A stretch of 64,000 nucleotides of DNA, taken from contig OY856188.1 in assembly GCA_963693315.1 (NCBI GenBank), positions 145,168,945-145,232,944 on the forward strand, in the 5' to 3' direction. The notes below the pieces were generated by a model, which was not told the DNA's origin, made no database searches, and was given only the letters and a program-made list of their open reading frames with translations. Origin of the DNA: Diogma glabrata (Eukaryota; Arthropoda; Insecta; Diptera; Cylindrotomidae). Made by a program: the position numbers and the translations under genes. This document shows, one piece after another, positions 31,067 to 42,693 of this stretch. Positions within the stretch are counted from its first letter, which is position 1. Each line of letters starts with the position of its first letter.

Positions 31067-31810
31067 GCATGGTTGAAGAAAAAAAACATAGCTGACATAG
31101 CTTAGCGCTCTCCATTTGATTACGTTATATGTATACAAAACACATAGTTCGCATAGCTTAGCTCAAGTATATAGCGCGCCTAAAGCATGGTGTCCACAAT
31201 GGCTAGTTAAAATTTACCATTTTGGTAACCATTTAATTATTAGTGTGGTGAATATTTTCTTCTATATCAAAATGATTTAATGCCCGATTTATAGTCGGCA
31301 ACTTTAACTTAACGTAAAGTACAAATGTATGAAAATGCACTAAAGCATTTGGAGTCGTTAACGCAAACTTAACGTAACGTTCATTTCATTCTATCTTACT
31401 GCCCGATTTATAGTCGGTAACTTTAACTTAACGAGCTTAACGAGCCAACTATAATAATCTGACCCCGATTTGGAGCCAACCATAACTATTTGAACTTTTG
31501 AAAACTACTGTATTTTAATTTTATGCCGAGATAGCTAAAAAAAGCTATATGAAACTTGAAAGCACTGAAAATCACGGAATTTAAATCAACAAACTGAACC
31601 TCACCTTGAAAATCTCTTATCATTATTTAGTGAATCACATAAACATTGCAAAGTATTTATCACTAGCACATAAAATAATTTAGCAAAAAAACCAAATTTG
31701 AAAAATTATACAAGTCAAAATAAAAATTAGCTTACATTAAATTTATTTCTTCAATGTTGTCTTGATTGCCTTTATTATATACATAATCCTTTGGTTGGAT
31801 GTCTTACATA
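31067..31810. other. Intergenic DNA with a 34-bp direct repeat
   Basis: tgcccgatttatagtcgg followed by aactttaacttaacg occurs at about 31282 and again at about 31400, in direct orientation. Otherwise no feature was recognised. Confidence 0.45.
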
Positions 31811-32109
31811 ACCATTAATATCAACACCAAACCATTAATATCAACAGCCCATCTAATGGACTTGGCACTTTGACGCAGTGATGGGGCTCAGTAGACTCAG
31901 TGATCTTAGGAGCTACAACGGTAGGGTCACCCATGCCGTTAGGTCCTCGGTGAGAATTAAAGCCAAGATCAAGTCCAAAACCCAAAGCTAAGGTGAGACA
32001 CGTACGCCGAAAGCTTAGCATGGTCAAGGGGGTGCTTGATTATTAGTACGGAACTCTGGATACCAGGCGTCCTCCAGTTTCAATAGCCTTACCACAGCAC
32101 AGGGCTCTG

Positions 32110-33186
32110 TTGTGGCTGACCAATGTACCTCCCTACTTTCTCCATAAATATTGTATGGAAAACTATAAAGTTTTAGATGAGAGCGATGCTTCTCCAAACG
32201 CATCACATAAACCAACAACAAAACTGTGCACCATGTCCTACTCTAGGATCATGCCTGATTTATCAGCTTATTCTAAACTAGACAGCACACATGCCATGTC
32301 TGACTCTAGGATCATGTCTGATTTATCAGCTTATCCTAATTCGGATAGTACACACACCATGTCTGACTCTATAGTAATGTCTGATTCACCAGCTTACTCT
32401 AAGTCAGACAGAAGACCTGTACGATATAGACAAAAATCTCTAGTACCTAAATTAAGTTGCGTTGAGATTAATCTGCACAGATCAGAAATGGCCTCAGTTA
32501 ATTTGAACCGGTTAATTGAACAGGATGCTCACGATCTTGCATTTATACAGGAGCCGTGGGCAGACAGTAAAAGCATAAAAGGTCTATCGTCAAACAAAAA
32601 TACAAAACTGATCTATTTCTCAGATGTGGAAAGACCGCGAACTGCGATTCTCTTCAACAAACATCTGAAAATATTTCCGTTGAATGAATTTATCTGTAGA
32701 GATCTTACAACGGTCCAGATAGAAATTCATCTTCCTCAAGGTGGATTTCGTAAATTAATTTAGCTTCTGCATACTTCCCGGGGGATGAGGACGAGACACC
32801 ACCAGAAGTGGTAGAGAAACTCATCCAGTATTGCAACAATAACCACTATAACCTCATAATAGCGTGTGATGCTAACGCTCATCACACCGCGTGGGGAAGT
32901 AGCAACATTAACACAAAAGGTGAGCGTCTGCCTCAATTTTTGTATACAAACAATATGTTTATTGCAAACAAAGGTAGTGAGCCTACCTTTAGAAACGCAA
33001 TCAGAGGCGAGGTCCTTGACCTTACTTTAACCAACATAAACGCTACTAACCATATTAAGAACTGGCATGTTTCGAAGGATGCTTCTATGTCTGATCATGC
33101 TTATATATGTTTCAACATAGAACACTACCCAAAGAGCATCCAGTACTTTAGAAACCCGAGAAAAACCAACTGGGAACTTTACACAA
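32110..33186 (+). pseudogene. LOA-like LINE endonuclease (ORF2 N-terminus)
   Basis: Frame 32110-32760 begins with three 63-bp (21-aa) tandem repeats (SRIMSDLSAYxxSDSTHxM type; repeat marks at 32241, 32304 and 32367), then endonuclease motif NRLIEQDAHDLAFIQEPWAD. A frame change near 32757 leads to 32808-33186 with NLIIACDANAHHTAWGSSN, GSEPTFRN, LDLTLTN and MSDHAYI, the remaining APE-type catalytic blocks (D-A-N, SDH). The reading stops at the AT-rich end of the inserted minus-strand LINE. Confidence 0.85.
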
Positions 33187-33210
33187 CATATTTATTTATT
33201 TATTTATTCA
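33187..33210 (-). repeat. aaat microsatellite tail of the CR1/Jockey-like LINE
   Basis: On the minus strand the sequence gaataaataaataaataaat ends the element where host LINE coding sequence begins. Short microsatellite-like tails are usual for CR1-type LINEs. Confidence 0.6.
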
Positions 33211-33473
33211 TACAGTGTAGTTTCACATAAGGAATTCCTTTTTAAACCAAAGTTTATCGTGAACTGAGTTTAATATTAAAATATTAATTATTCATTGATT
33301 AATTAATAAAAAAAAAAAAAAAAAGAATTAAATAATTGTGAAAATAAAGAATTATTGAAAATGTTACAAAATCAATCTGGTGACATTAATGAACTGCTTT
33401 CTTTAATAAATAGCAATTTGAGTTTAAAAAGCCTAAATTTATTGATTATCACTTCTGTGCAATGACCAAACCC

Positions 33474-35579
33474 TTAACATGAGGAGAAATGAAGCAAGCA
33501 TTTCCTCTTGAAGTCAGAAGTTGATTCAAGAATTCTAATGCCTGCTTCAAGATTATTCCACAATCTAAAACTCTCAACAAAGAACGATGATCTAAATTGT
33601 GAAGAAAGGCAACTGTTTGGAAGTTTCAGTAACTTATTTCGTTGAAATCTTGGAAAAATGAGAAGTTCATAAAGATAGTCTGGACATTTATATTTTATTA
33701 AATTATGCAAAAATAGACAAGTACGATATTTAGGATAATTTTCAAGAGAACAATTTAAAATTTGAAAAGAAAAGGTAGAAATTGAACTAAATCTGTTTCG
33801 ATTAAATATATATCTTGCGCAGTTATTAAATGTTACATTTAGTAAATCCCAACTTTTTCTTGAACAATTATGGAAAATATTTGAGCAATATAGTAATTTG
33901 GGTATTATTAAAGCTCTAACAAGTTTCAAACGTAAATTGACAGGTGTGAAACTAACTGATTGATAAAGCATCCCTAAGCAACTGTTAACTTCACCACAAA
34001 TTTTAATAACATGATCATCAAAAGTGAGATCATAATTAAGAATTAAACCTAATGATTTTGTTTTTTCAACATAATTAATGACATTACCATCAAATAAAAT
34101 GGGAGGAGGATTATTAATTTTCTTTCTGCTAATAATCATAGCATGTGATTTTAATGGGTTAACATACACATGATTCAAATTTGTCCAATCAGAAATAGAA
34201 GAAAGAGAAGCATTCATTTTATCAACACATAAATTAAATTGATCAAGCGGAAAAGAACAATAAATCTGAGAGTCATCCGCATAAAGATGGGTATTGATGT
34301 CAACATAATCAGGAAGGTCATTAATAAAAATAGTGAATAATAAAGCAGATAAAATGCCACCTTGAGGAGTACCAGAGCTAATCTCAACTTGATGTGATAG
34401 AATATTATTAATAGAAACTTGTTGTTTGCGATTAGATAAAAACGATTTAATAAAGTTACAAGATCTGATTGAGAATTTGAATTTATTTCTTAGTTTCAAC
34501 AAAAGAGACATATGATCAACAAGATCAAAAGCTTTTTTGAAGTCAAGGAAACAAATTATTGACACTTTATTCTCTTCAAAGGCAAGGCAAAGATCATGAA
34601 TAACTTTAAGCATTGCTGAATTAGTACTGAGTCCATTTCTAAACCCAGATTGAAATTTATAGAGAAGAGAATTATTATCAACATAACTTTGAATTTGGTT
34701 TTTCAATACTTTTTCCAAAACTTTTGATAATGATGGTAAAATGCTAATTGGCCTGAAGTCTTCTAGATTAGTTGGATTTGATTTTTTTGGGATAGGTTTT
34801 ATAATACTACATTTCCAATGCTCAGGGAAATAAGACTGTGTAATACAGTTATTGACAATATAAGTGATAAATGGGATGATGAAACAACCAAGCATTTTTA
34901 TGAAAAATATTGGAATCTCATCAACACCACAAGCATTAGTTTTAATAGAACTAAGATAAAAATCGACATCGATATCAGTGATAGTAGAGAATTCAAAACA
35001 ACCAGCTTCATCACAATCATTATCAAAAGTTACCAGATGAGCAGTTTTTTTAGAAAATGAATTTGAAAAATAGTTATTGAATTCTTCAGCCGAAAAACTG
35101 GTAATAACATTATTAGAATCTTTAGTAACACCATTATTTTTCAAATTATTCCATAATGTCTTAGAAGGAAGGTCTGGATCAATTTTAGAATTAAACCATT
35201 CACGTTGAAGATATTTTCTAAGATTAGTACATTTGTTACGAAGTTTTTTAAACATTATGAGATGATTGTTTTTAAGGTGAATGTTCACTTCAGATTTAAA
35301 CGATGAATAGTAAAAATTTTTACGATTAATCAAATTTATTAGTGAATCGTTCATCCAAGGTGCAGCAGTGTTTTTCTTGATTTTAATTTTCCTCAAAGGA
35401 GCAAAACTATTCATTAATTTTTTTAATTCATCGGTCAAAACTTGAACTTGGTCATCAATATTAGAAAGACAATAAATTTTATCAAAATCACATTTTGAAG
35501 CACAAAATAATAAATTATCTAAATTAATATTTTTGAAATTACGATAAAATTTAAAACTATTATTAACAAAAGAAGACAT
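33474..35579 (-). CDS. LINE ORF2 reverse transcriptase part (701 aa, open)
   Basis: Uninterrupted 701-codon frame. It starts just after the endonuclease SDH-equivalent (read in an upstream frame as TTHDLL). Residues to about 200 are the linker (SFAPLRKIKIKKNTAAPWMN). RT follows: WKCSIIKPIPKKSNPTNL, DFRPISILPSLSKVLEKVL, GFRNGLSTNSAMLKVIHDL, CFLDFKKAFDLVDH, SSGTPQGGILSALLFTIFIN and catalytic THLYADDSQIY, with thumb motif KSLGLILNYDLTFDDH. The C-terminal third (YPKYRTCLFLHNLIKYK, WNNLEAGIRIL) is as usual for CR1/Jockey-type elements. The ATG is probably internal to a longer ORF2 now broken by one frameshift near 35640. Confidence 0.9.
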   Translation of the reverse strand: MSSFVNNSFKFYRNFKNINLDNLLFCASKCDFDKIYCLSNIDDQVQVLTDELKKLMNSFAPLRKIKIKKNTAAPWMNDSLINLINRKNFYYSSFKSEVNIHLKNNHLIMFKKLRNKCTNLRKYLQREWFNSKIDPDLPSKTLWNNLKNNGVTKDSNNVITSFSAEEFNNYFSNSFSKKTAHLVTFDNDCDEAGCFEFSTITDIDVDFYLSSIKTNACGVDEIPIFFIKMLGCFIIPFITYIVNNCITQSYFPEHWKCSIIKPIPKKSNPTNLEDFRPISILPSLSKVLEKVLKNQIQSYVDNNSLLYKFQSGFRNGLSTNSAMLKVIHDLCLAFEENKVSIICFLDFKKAFDLVDHMSLLLKLRNKFKFSIRSCNFIKSFLSNRKQQVSINNILSHQVEISSGTPQGGILSALLFTIFINDLPDYVDINTHLYADDSQIYCSFPLDQFNLCVDKMNASLSSISDWTNLNHVYVNPLKSHAMIISRKKINNPPPILFDGNVINYVEKTKSLGLILNYDLTFDDHVIKICGEVNSCLGMLYQSVSFTPVNLRLKLVRALIIPKLLYCSNIFHNCSRKSWDLLNVTFNNCARYIFNRNRFSSISTFSFQILNCSLENYPKYRTCLFLHNLIKYKCPDYLYELLIFPRFQRNKLLKLPNSCLSSQFRSSFFVESFRLWNNLEAGIRILESTSDFKRKCLLHFSSC

Positions 35580-35622
35580 GTTGATTGAATAAGAACCAAA
35601 TAATAAATCATGTGTCGTAAGG

Positions 35623-36306
35623 CTACCAATAGAAAGTTGGGAAAAAACTTTTAACTAAGCTACGATTTTTGACAATTGACAGGTCAATTAAACTTGGATT
35701 ACATCCGTCAACAAAATTAGTTGGTTCTTCAGAACAGATATTTAAGGAAATTGATGACAAAAAATTTATAAAACTAGTTGTTTTTTTTAATTTAGAAAGA
35801 AGATTAATATTAAAATCTCCAACAATAATTAAATGAGGATATCTAATTGATAAATCAGAAAAAACACGCTTCAAATTATCAGAAATTTTATTATTGGGAG
35901 GATTGTAAACGACTCCAAAACACAATTTCTCATTATTATTATTAATGATTTCAATGAATAAATATTCAACAATACTATTTGATCTGCTTTTGCATACAGT
36001 TTTACCCTTAATACTATTAAGTAAATAAATAGCAACACCCCTACCACGTTTTCCAACACGATCATGTCTGAATAAATTAAGTCCATTAATTGCAATTAAA
36101 CGATCATTAATACTCTCATTAAACCAAGATTCAGAAATAGCAAGTGCATGTAAGTTTAAATTATTGATAACAGAACGAATTTCATTTAGATTTGGTTTAA
36201 GACTTCCAGGATTAATATGAATAAAATTGAAATTATTATTGTTATTAAAAGCTGATTTTAATAGTAGTTTAATCAATGAGTGAATAATGAAGTAGTTTAT
36301 TCTCAA
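35623..36306 (-). pseudogene. LINE ORF2 endonuclease part
   Basis: 227 codons. APE-like endonuclease blocks are FNFIHINPGSLKPNLNEI, LAISESWFN, GRGVAIYLL, LCFGVVYNPPN, LIIVGDFNINLL, CSEEPTNF and PSLIDLSIV. The expected terminal SDH region falls in another frame immediately downstream (TTHDLLFGS), so a single indel near 35640 splits endonuclease from RT. Catalytic Glu (SESW), Asp (GDFN) and Asp (IDLS) are retained. Confidence 0.85.
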
Positions 36307-37108
36307 GCAAAAGTTTAAAATTTGAGCGAGGCACGAGCGAGAATTTTAATTTGCGAGAGAATAAAATTCATTATTCACGAATCGATTACAATACTTTATT
36401 CTCTGACAAAGATTTTATTATAAAAAAGAATTGTGTATTATAAAAAATAAAAACATTTAATTCAATTAAAACAATAAATCTATATTGTTTTAATTGATAA
36501 ATCAAATTTCTTAATAAAAAAAACCCTGATGATAAAAAACGCCCTTCTCATACAATCAACCAAGTTCAACTAAACGAAATAAGAGAATTACTCAAAATTT
36601 GATTTTTGAACAAAACTTATCAAAGCAATTGTGATTATAATTTGAAAATAATTTTAATGAAATCAAAACAATTTGACCAATTGGAATCATACCAATTGAA
36701 TAAAATGTTCATTAGGCAATAGGTTAAGTTCATTAGGCTATAGGTTAGAAAACAATACAATAATACATACTATTATTATCGAAAAAACATACAAATAAAG
36801 CTGATATAATTAAATGGAAGAGAATAAAATAATATTATTAATTTTAAGAGTATTTGTGGAAAGTTTAAATGAATTAATCTGGGAAATTAAATTTTGATAG
36901 CCTCAATAAGAGAGGCAAACATTTAGATATCATGAAAAAGGCATAATCAAAGGCACAGAAATAAAAATCAAGTGATGAAATAAACAACAAAATTAAAAAA
37001 GGAAACAAAAGAAAGCATTTCATAATAACACTCACCAGATTGAAGATAAAAAAGGTTAGTTTTTCATATATATTTGTTTTTGACATTATCTTCGGAAAAA
37101 GAGAGCTC
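36307..37108 (-). other. Inter-ORF region of the CR1/Jockey-like LINE
   Basis: Lies between the ORF1 remnant and the endonuclease. It is AT-rich. At 36305-36385 the words gagcgag/ctcgc and caagcaaaagttt form a small imperfect palindrome. A short frame at 37086-36874 is hydrophobic but unassigned. Confidence 0.4.
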
Positions 37109-37420
37109 CTATAAAACTTGGTTTGCGATAATCATATGATTTAGATCATTAATTGATGAGAAACTAGCTTTTCTGCCATTGTTAAAAGTAACATCAAGAC
37201 CGATTTGTCCAACTTTGACATTTCTAATTTTTCGTTCCTTTTTAAATTTCATGGCCTCTTTGAAAAGTGCAAATTGATTTTTGGACATCGCAAATTGAAT
37301 AAAGATCCTATTGAAATTTCCTGGTTCGTTAAAGATATTTTCAACGGTTAGACGGTTTGCAATTTTCATATAGTTGAAGAAGAATTCATCCTTGTTAAAT
37401 TCAGATTCAAAGTTTAACAA
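37109..37420 (-). pseudogene. ORF1 C-terminal remnant of the CR1/Jockey-like LINE
   Basis: 103 codons, probably open further upstream to about 37440. IFIQFAMSKNQFALFKEAMK, then KERKIRNVKV and DVTFNNGRKASF resemble the C-terminal domain of Jockey/CR1 ORF1 proteins (F-x-EA-x-KFKK followed by a beta-hairpin). Assignment is moderate and rests on pattern and position upstream of ORF2 on the same strand. Confidence 0.45.
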
Positions 37421-37440
37421 TAGAGAATCACTTTGATCAT

Positions 37441-38482
37441 TAAACTTGGTCCGGTAAGCTCTGACTCTTGGAGGATTTTCAAAACCAACAGCACTTCATG
37501 ATAATGTAAATAGTTGCAGCAGTATCAACTCTACATTTGAGCTTGACTCTGCAGCAAATAATTTACAAGAAATTATCACTAAAGCATACAACCTTAATAC
37601 TCCAATAACTCAATCCAAAAGATGCAGAGATGTACCTTGGTGGAATGGTAACTTGGAGAGGAAAAGGAATAAAGTTCGCAAGCTCTTTAACAGAGCAAAA
37701 ACAACAAATAATTGGACAGAGTACCGAGTAGCTCTAACCAATTATAATAAAGAACTCAGACAATCAAAAAGAAATAGATGGAAAGAGCTCTGCAATACGA
37801 TAGATAATCTGCCTGCTGCAGCTCGACTCCAAAAATTGATATCGTCTGATCACACAAACCCTCTAGGCTCAATCTGCAAACCAAGTGGTACGTATACCAC
37901 CAGCTGTATTGAGCACTAGATACTTTACTTCAAACCCACTTTCCGGGCTCAATAAAAGGGAGCACGAAAGATAATGCCAGCGAAAACATACGTCTTCTAG
38001 ATCCTGCAACTAAAAGTAATGCAGATCATTTAACCAACACAATTTTCACCCCCAACAAAGCGAGATGGGCTATAGAATCCTTCGGTCCGTATAAATCTCC
38101 AGGAGGTGATGGAATTTTTCCGGTATTTCTGCAAAAGGGTCTAACAATCATTCTTCCATATCTCATGCGTTTGTTCAAAGCAAGCTTTCGCCTTGCTTAC
38201 ATTCCTCAGATATGGCGCGAAACCAGAGTTGTTTTTATACCTAAGCCAGGAACAAAACCAAATGAAGAGAAATCATACAGACCCATAAGTCTTACATCTT
38301 TTCAATTAAAAACAATGGAAAAGATGTTGGATTATCACATCCGTCATGTATGTCTGAAACAAAACCCTCTTAATTCTAGCCAGCACGCCTATCAGACTGG
38401 GAAATCTACTGAAACGGCGTTGCACAAAATGGTGAAAGAAATTGAGAGCACCCTAAACTATAAGGAGGCACTTGTTTGTACA
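37441..38482 (+). pseudogene. LOA-like LINE, linker and RT N-terminus
   Basis: Continues the broken plus-strand LINE. 37653-37919 is linker (ERKRNKVRKLFNRAK, WTEYRVALTNYNKELRQSKR, RWKELCNTID). In another frame, about 38060-38482, RT begins: FGPYKSPGGDGIFPVFLQKG, RETRVVFIPKPG, SYRPISLTSFQLKTMEKML and HAYQTGKSTETALHKMVKEI. It ends exactly at the gtaca target site of the BEL element and resumes at 50754 in the same frame. Confidence 0.85.
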
Positions 38483-40749
38483 TGTACACGCCTCTGGCTT
38501 GGCAGTGGACTGTATGATTTGTTTTTTGTTGGAAGATGAAGAAGCCAAAGGATGTGACATGGATCAGCTCACACAGCGGTTGAAATTGATGACATTAATT
38601 AGATAAATTTGTTAATGCCTTACAAGGCTATTGATGATGACGATATGTATGTATAAAGTATAATTGCTGATATAAGTGTCATAAATTTGTTAATGCCTTA
38701 CAAGGCCATTGATGAATAGAATATGATTGTCAATATAACTGATATAGATTTGTTAGTTCCTTACAAAATTCTTGATGATGAAGATATAATATATAAATCC
38801 TGTTATATGGTGACACACATTTGGTAATGCCTTACAAGGCTACGGATGATGACGATATAAACTGGTACATATGATTGTTGATGTAAGTAATATAAATTTG
38901 TAAATGCCTTACAAGGCCATTGATGAAGAGAATATGGTTGTCAATATAACTGATGTACATTTGTTATTGCCTTACAAAATTCTTGATGATGAAGATATAA
39001 TATATAAATCCTGTTATATGGTGACACACATTTGGTAATGCCTTACAAGGCTACGGATGATGACGATATAAACTGGTACATATGATTGTTGATGTAAGTA
39101 ATATAAATTTGTAAATGCCTTACAAGGCCATTGATGAATAGAATATGGTTGTCAATATAACTGATGTACATTTGTTATTGCCTTACAAAATTCTTGATGA
39201 TGACGATATGAACTATAAATACTGTTATATGATGATATGCATTTGGCAACGCCTTACAAGGCTACGGATGATGACGATATAATATATACAAATCCAAATT
39301 TTGATATATGGTAATATAAATCTGTTGCCATATGAAACTCTTGATGAAGGCTACTGATGATGGCGGTATAAAATTTGTGGCGGTAATTGATGCCACAAAT
39401 CTGTGAATGCCTTACAAGGCGAATGATGACCAAACTGTGATTGCTGAAATAAATGATAAGTCTGTTAATGCGATATCAAACTCGATGACGGTGATGACGA
39501 TATAAATGGATAAATACAAAAGTTGTTCTATGATGAAAATTTGTTAATGCCATACATGACTATTGGTAATTAATAATATAGTTGTTATAAATCTATAAAT
39601 GCCTGACAAGGCGATTAATGAACAAAATATGACTGCTAATTGTCCATTAAAATATAATTCACTTCGCAGTTATCCAGGAATAAAAATATAATAATGCCTC
39701 ACACGGCTATTTGATAATTGATAATATTGTTGCTATAAATCTATGAATGCCTGACAAGGCGATTAATGAACAAAATATGACTGCTGATTGTCCATTAAAA
39801 TATAATTCACTTCGCAATTATCCAGGAATAAAAATATAATAATGCCTCACACGGCTATTTGATCAGACACGCCCTGATGCCATAACTAGAAAAATGGCGG
39901 AATTCTACTAAATCCAAAAACTCAACACATTTTCTTTATTTTTATTTCACTTTAATGAACAAAAGTTTAACACAAACTTGATACACGATTAATCTATTAA
40001 ATTTTAATGCCCGAACAAATAATTTATATAAAACTGCAACGAGCTTAAAGGCAAAAATTACTCTAAAAAGTCGAGTTTAAATTACAGAATATATTTTAAG
40101 ATGATGTTGATAATACAAAAATTATATCAAAAAGAAGAGAGATATATTAAAAACATGAAGACTTATATATCTAAAACTTAACAATCCGACAACCCAACAA
40201 AAAATATGTTCCACAATTTTATTATAAATTTTAGCAATATAGCACAAATTCTACTGATTGTAGCCAAAAATTGCTGTTTTCTTTAACAACGGGACATCAT
40301 ATTAATTGTCAAGCTGACGTCTTAAAATGTAAACAACTTATAATATTTAGCAATTATTCATTTAAATAATATTTTTTTTATATATTTCTAGAATTATAAA
40401 TGGCATCTTAAGATACTTCATCTCTCAAAAGGACATAATAGAAATAATTTTCTGATTGTAGAAGTTAAGTTAATCCTAACACCAGGTATTTGAACATTAT
40501 ATCTGTGCTAACTTTTATTTATTTCTTTTTAGAAACATTGAGATGATTAAAGTAATTCATCTTACAATGAAAGAAGTTCAGCAATATCTACTGATTGAAA
40601 TTTAAAATTGGTTTATGTTTATGTTGATGTAATACAACATATAAACAACATCAAAAAAGTTAAGTTAATTTGAATACTAGTCATGTGAATATTACATTTT
40701 CTGATAATTTTCATTTATTTCTTTTTAGAATTTTGACGAGGTGTCAACA
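38483..40749 (-). repeat. BEL 3' LTR (2,267 bp)
   Basis: Ends are TG...CA (tgtacacgcc to gtgtcaaca in plus orientation). It contains a high-order tandem array of monomers around aatgccttacaaggc (about 70 bp) organised in 211-bp trimers (marks at 38761, 38972 and 39183), and a second pair of about 148-bp units marked aatgcctgacaaggc at 39598 and 39746. Confidence 0.95.
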
Positions 40750-40775
40750 TATACTCCCGCCGTTAAAGTCTTACT
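40750..40775 (-). promoter_or_regulatory. BEL polypurine tract
   Basis: On the minus strand ggcgggagtata abuts the 3' LTR start (tgttgacacc). GGCGGGAGTAT just before the LTR is a common BEL ending. Confidence 0.7.
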
Positions 40776-41544
40776 TTAACAGTATGTTTCTTCAGGAGGT
40801 TATCACGATTTAAATTAATAATTTTAAAAATCAAAATTATAAAATTTAGCTGGTTTTGATTAATTTAATTTGACTAATTACTGGTTATACATTTCCAGTA
40901 AATCTATTGTGTAGTTCATTCTACGTGACTCTTATAAATAAAATATGAACGAAAAACATTTGTTTACTTTATATTTTTAATGATTGTGATGAGGACTATT
41001 AATAAGTCACAAGAAAAGATCTATTTCATCATAGTAAGTATTAGTAGGTAAGTATTCCGTTCGTGTGGTTAATCAAACAATTTTTGATAATTGAACGGTT
41101 TAATTGAGATGAACTTGACGGTTTGTGTGGACTAATCGATAGCTTGCTAAACCTTGGACATGTATTCAGGAGTGTATGATCAATACCTTTTGATACATGA
41201 CTCATTTTAGATACGAACATGTTAAAATATCCCAGATGAAGATGAAGACTATTCTGGATATTGAAACGACCAAAGTCTGCAATAATTTGTAGCGGACGAC
41301 ATTGGGAGGACGATGATGATGATACGGAACACAATTTTTTCAACAGGGCTTTATGCCGGTTTTGATCTACACCGAATGCCTACAAAAATGAATTAATGAA
41401 GTCAGGTGGTTATCCTGTGACTAAAATGAATTTAAGACGGAAATTGTTGTAAGTGAATGCTTTATTAGACATTACGCGCATTGGTGGTAGTGGCAGCTCA
41501 ATCATGAAGAGCTCATAACAACTGAAGATAATTTGCATACCGAC

Positions 41545-41775
41545 TGAAAATAATACTGCTTAACTATAAGATGTGCGTAGCACCCGAAGATAATACATGC
41601 TTAAACATGAGATGTGCATAGCAACCGAAGAAAATACCTGCTTAAACATGAGATGTGCATAGCAACCGAAGAAAATACATGCTTAAACATGAGATGTGCA
41701 TAGCAACCGAAGAAAATACCTGCTTAAACATGAGATGTGCATAGCAACCGAAGAAAATACATGCTTAAACGTGAA
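41545..41775. repeat. 41-bp tandem array with alternating 82-bp period
   Basis: Copies of gcttaaacatgagatgtg plus catagcaaccgaagaaaata start at 41599, 41640, 41681, 41722 and 41763. The base before tgcttaaac alternates (tacatg, tacctg), so the array behaves as 82-bp dimers, a sign of expansion by dimer duplication. Confidence 0.85.
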
Positions 41776-42169
41776 AAAAATGTAAAGCATTGACTACAAC
41801 TTAATGTTTCAAAACATTGCCTAGGATGATGGATAAACTGACATAGAAGATTGAAGGTAACTGAGGCAATAGATGATGTTACACTTGTGAAACGACGAAA
41901 GTAACAATCGACCGAGGCTGTAGTTTCTTGATCGAGTTACATTTTGACTTGCCTTTCGAGTTTTTGATATTTCCTACCTGGGTAATTTAGTGAATTCAAG
42001 TTCACAACTCTTTTACATCTTGAAGATTCGGACCTTTAATGACTCACTGAGCTGGTGAAAAATCACAAATCTCCTCAAGCACAGAAACCCATTTGATGAG
42101 TACCATTTCAGTGAAAATTTTTTAAGAATTGGAATTATTTGCTTGAGATAGTTAAAAAAAATCTATTTT

Positions 42170-42495
42170 ATTTGTGCAAAGAGTGTTATTGACTAATGTT
42201 TTTATTTGCTTGAAGAGAATTGTGACATTTCGATAAAAGGTCGTTTTTACTTGTTCAAGAATTTTATCGACTAATAATTTCATGTGCTCGATGAGAATTG
42301 TGATATTTCGTTTAAAGGTCTTTTGCTTGTTCAAGAATTTTATCGACTAATAATTTTATGCGCTCGACGAGGATTGTGATATTTCGTTTAAAGGTCTTTT
42401 TTGCTTGTTCAAGAATTTTATCGACTAATAATTTCATGTGCTCGATGAGAATTGTGATATTTCGTTTAAAGGTCTTTTGCTTGTTCAAGAATTTT
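42170..42495. repeat. About 76-bp tandem array, four copies
   Basis: Units contain ttatcgactaataattt, tgctcgatgagaattgtgat and atttcgtttaaaggtc. The first copy is the most diverged; the last three are nearly the same. Confidence 0.8.
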
Positions 42496-42693
42496 AAAGC
42501 ATACTTAATATGCTTATCACCGAATGATGAATGAACAGCTTGAGATAATATGTAATCTCAATTATTTTATTTCATTATAGAAATAATTTCATAAAAGTAT
42601 ATGAAGACATAATATGATGATTACATTGAATGAACATAATAATAATAAGTTGGCATTTATTTACAAATACCAGTTATTATAGTTTCGAATACA

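Larger units (their letters stand above)
33187..37440 (-). mobile_element. CR1/Jockey-like LINE inserted in the LOA-like LINE
   Basis: Minus-strand element: ORF1 remnant (37420-37109), endonuclease (36306-35623), RT (35579-33474), then a 3' end with aataaataaataaata repeats at about 33187-33208. It is 4.2 kb and probably 5'-truncated inside ORF1. It disrupts the plus-strand LINE between endonuclease and linker. A target duplication could not be read with confidence. Confidence 0.8.
40776..42693 (-). other. BEL 3' non-coding region with two tandem arrays
   Basis: About 1.9 kb lies between the gag-pol stop and the 3' LTR. It holds a 41-bp array (41545-41775) and a 76-bp array (42170-42495). 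A 100-codon frame (41343-41041, Ser-rich) shows no envelope features: no signal peptide, no cysteine pattern and no clear membrane anchor. Confidence 0.6.

Noticed and set aside
41041..41343. Possible third (env-like) gene in the BEL element
   Set aside because: 100 codons, Ser-rich, no signal peptide, no cysteine pattern and no membrane anchor.
41545..42495. Regular repeats considered as a CRISPR array
   Set aside because: Units are contiguous without unique spacers, inside a eukaryotic retrotransposon; a plain tandem array.
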